DNA from: Hyperoplus lanceolatus
Lineage: Eukaryota; Chordata; Actinopteri; Uranoscopiformes; Ammodytidae
Direction of reading: 5' to 3'
Assembly: GCA_026929865.2 (NCBI GenBank)
Contig: CM049404.1
Span: forward strand, 28,545,001-28,609,000
DNA: 64,000 bases
Part shown: piece after piece, positions 62,281 to 64,000 of the stretch
How the letters are laid out: every line of letters starts with the position of its first letter
Numbering within the stretch: position 1 is the stretch's first letter
Notes under the pieces: model-generated
Seen by the model: the letters and a program-made list of their open reading frames with translations, nothing else
What the model was told of the DNA's origin: nothing
Database searches by the model: none
Made by a program: the position numbers and the translations under genes

Positions 62281-62811
62281 AACCTCCAGGTAATTGTGTC
62301 TATAATGAGATTAACTAATTACTTTTTTTTCCCCTTTCTCAGAGCTAATAGCTGTCTGTCTGACTCTCCCCTACAAAGCAGAGAAAGCCTCACAAACTAA
62401 TTATAATCTGCTATTCCCAGGTGTGTCTGTCTCTACGTGGAAGGTGCATATCCTCAAGTGTCTTTAAAGACAGATCGAACAGTCACGGTCCCACTTGCAC
62501 TACTCTATTTCCCCTGAGCTCCAGTGAAAACACACAGAGAGTGGTTAGGAGTAGTTAGTGGTTAGGACTCAACACTAATCGAGGGATGGGTGTGCTTTGA
62601 AAGTGTAAGTAGGATAAAGTTATATTCTTTAAGTTGAAAATAATTTGGTCCATGTTTTTAATGAGATTGTAGCACTGGCTTCCTTCATTTGTACTCATCT
62701 CTGTGTAAAAAGATTGACACCAAATTCCAGGTGTCACTTATATATATTCGTATGGCCTGTCATATCCTGCAATGTGAGAAATGTCATTTTCTGCACTCGG
62801 CACCAAACATT
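62020..62811. other. Intergenic sequence, no gene recognised
   Basis: It contains a C run with (CA)n at 62236-62281. Nothing else is recognised. Confidence 0.55.
62236..62281. repeat. C tract and (CA)n microsatellite
   Basis: A run of C is followed by about 17 CA units. Confidence 0.92.
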
Positions 62812-63293
62812 TTAAAGACCATGTAAAACCCAAATCCACAAATGCCTTCTAACTACGTACTGTATATTATTTTGGGAATGGGTTGCATAATAGTAAGCAT
62901 CTGAAAAAGAGTTATAGGCATATTCATCAATCCAAATGAAAGATATTGTCATTTAAGTTTGATAAACTTTACAGAAATTGGGTTTAGATATGGCAGGCTA
63001 CGCTCTGGTTCTTATTACGCAAAACAAGTATTTTTGAACCAATCACGGCGGTTCTCTGCCTGAACGTTCTATATAAACAATGACTGTTGCCATGGAGACA
63101 GTTCGATACGACCACACCCACACTTTCCTTTCAAATGGTCCTAGCCAGTATAAAGAAAAACTGTATCTAACTTTAGTTTAATTATATTTATGTCATATTC
63201 AATCTGATTTTTGTGAAAGCTTATCGAGACACCCAACTTTGATGTCATATCGATTTGTTTTGTACTATTTTTGACCAGGTACACAGAGTCTTT
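62812..63293. mobile_element. Family E element, copy 2 (without nested insertion)
   Basis: The ends AAAGACCATGTAAAACCC and CAGGTACACAGAGTCTTT are imperfect inverted repeats. The body matches 41500-41850, including GAACCAATCACGGC, TTCTATATAAACAATGACTG and GTTGCCATGGAGAC. It serves as the empty-site comparison for the nested insertion at 40657-41446. Confidence 0.7.
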
Positions 63294-63734
63294 TAGAACT
63301 GTCCATTAACAGTCTTATTGCCCATTTCTTCATGTAACCTAAGTTGACTTCACACCCTTCAACCCGACCACAGCAAACCCCCAGTGTTGGTTTGTCCGCT
63401 CCATCTATTCCATCACGTCATCTAAAGTACCTTTTCACTCACAGTTCGATAGTGTGAAGAGTGGGCGTTTTATTTATTTATTTATTTCTCTCTCTCTTTT
63501 ATGGGCCATGTCTTGAGCCTCCTATCACCTTATCCAACAGGGAATAGCACCCGCTACTGGTGCAAATATATTTTAAAACACTGTCAGTCAACTGTGACAG
63601 ACGGATAGGTCTTTGCAAGCGCGATATTGGTGTAGCTACCTGACCGAACACATGCCCTCGCCTTAGCTCCACTTTTCTCTGCTACCTGTGAAAAGGATAT
63701 CGATTTGTCTCTTGTTGGCATTTACAATGCTTTA
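63294..63734. other. Intergenic sequence, no gene recognised
   Basis: A short (ATTT)n/(CT)n run lies near 63470-63498. Confidence 0.5.
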
Positions 63735-63822
63735 TTTGAGACAGAGAGACAGAGACGGGAATGACATGCAGAGAACGACCCGGGCCTGATTCTAACCCGG
63801 GTCTGCTGTGAAGCGGACTGAG

Positions 63823-63885
<63 letters not shown>

Positions 63886-63926
63886 GGGGGGAGGGCTTCT
63901 TGCCACTACACCACAAGCGCCTCCCA
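63735..63926 (-). mobile_element. tRNA-derived SINE, minus orientation, split by (TG)n
   Basis: The minus strand begins GGAGGCGCTTGTGGTGTAGT with an A-box-like TGGTGTAGTGGC (63902-63913). After a (CA)n expansion come ACCCGGGTTAGAATCAGG, a degraded B-box (63788-63797), and TGCATGTCATTCCCGTCTCT. I recall this tRNA-like head from teleost repeats. The (TG)n tract is at 63828-63881. Confidence 0.65.
63828..63881. repeat. (TG)n microsatellite within a SINE
   Basis: About 27 TG units. Confidence 0.95.
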
Positions 63927-64000
63927 GGAAACAGTTTACATACTGTAGTCCCGAGCGATTAGTTATAGGATGATTGCAGGCAGGAATCAAAAATTTGAAA

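Overview
The window is eukaryotic nuclear DNA from a ray-finned fish, probably a percomorph-like teleost. It holds one multi-exon vertebrate gene with GT-AG introns, very dense dinucleotide and tetranucleotide microsatellites, and many interspersed elements of kinds common in teleosts. These include tRNA-derived SINEs, LINE 3' tails, hAT elements with 8-bp target duplications and short elements flanked by TTAA. I see no bacterial, phage or CRISPR signal.

The left 40% (about 1.1-28.5 kb, + strand) is a complete ten-exon nfatc2 gene, encoding the calcineurin-dependent transcription factor NFATc2/NFAT1. Joining the exons by eye gives an uninterrupted 2,727-nt reading frame for 908 residues, against about 925 for the human protein. 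The protein has an acidic N-terminal activation segment, a calcineurin-docking PRIKIT motif, Ser-Pro repeats, a Rel-homology DNA-binding domain, an IPT domain, a C-terminal activation tail and two sumoylation-type motifs. The basic motif of the regulatory domain, which in mammals is K-R-R-H-S, reads K-R-T-Y-D here. The C-terminal K-R-K-R is intact.

Layout: promoter and 5' flank 1-1155; exons at 1156-1288, 2140-3091, 3552-3720, 7623-7825, 9164-9336, 12063-12203, 15204-15259, 15493-15625, 16638-17348 and 25824-25879. A long 3' UTR follows, probably to about 28.54 kb, with two candidate poly(A) signals, a (CA)n tract and an antisense SINE. Several introns carry elements or microsatellites very close to splice sites. 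These include an 866-bp inverted-repeat element 16 nt after the exon 4 donor, a (CA)n tract 11 nt after the exon 7 donor, a (GTAA)10 array 200 nt before exon 6 and (GATA)58 about 160 nt before exon 10.

From about 28.6 kb to 64 kb I find no convincing protein-coding exon. This downstream flank is a mosaic of transposable elements and microsatellites. It includes two hAT-like elements with perfect 8-bp target duplications, an element with an 11-bp direct flanking repeat, nested inverted-repeat elements, a decayed LINE reverse-transcriptase fragment and a series of LINE/SINE tails that all point the same way.

I did not find an obviously new multi-gene system. The most interesting items are a 5'-terminal 18S rRNA fragment embedded in an (AT)n tract of intron 5, the altered basic motif in NFATc2, the repeats crowding splice sites, the cohort of TTAA-flanked short elements (one pair meeting head to head in a perfect palindrome), and the single orientation of retroposon tails. 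All identifications come from reading the sequence and from memory of protein families; no database was searched.
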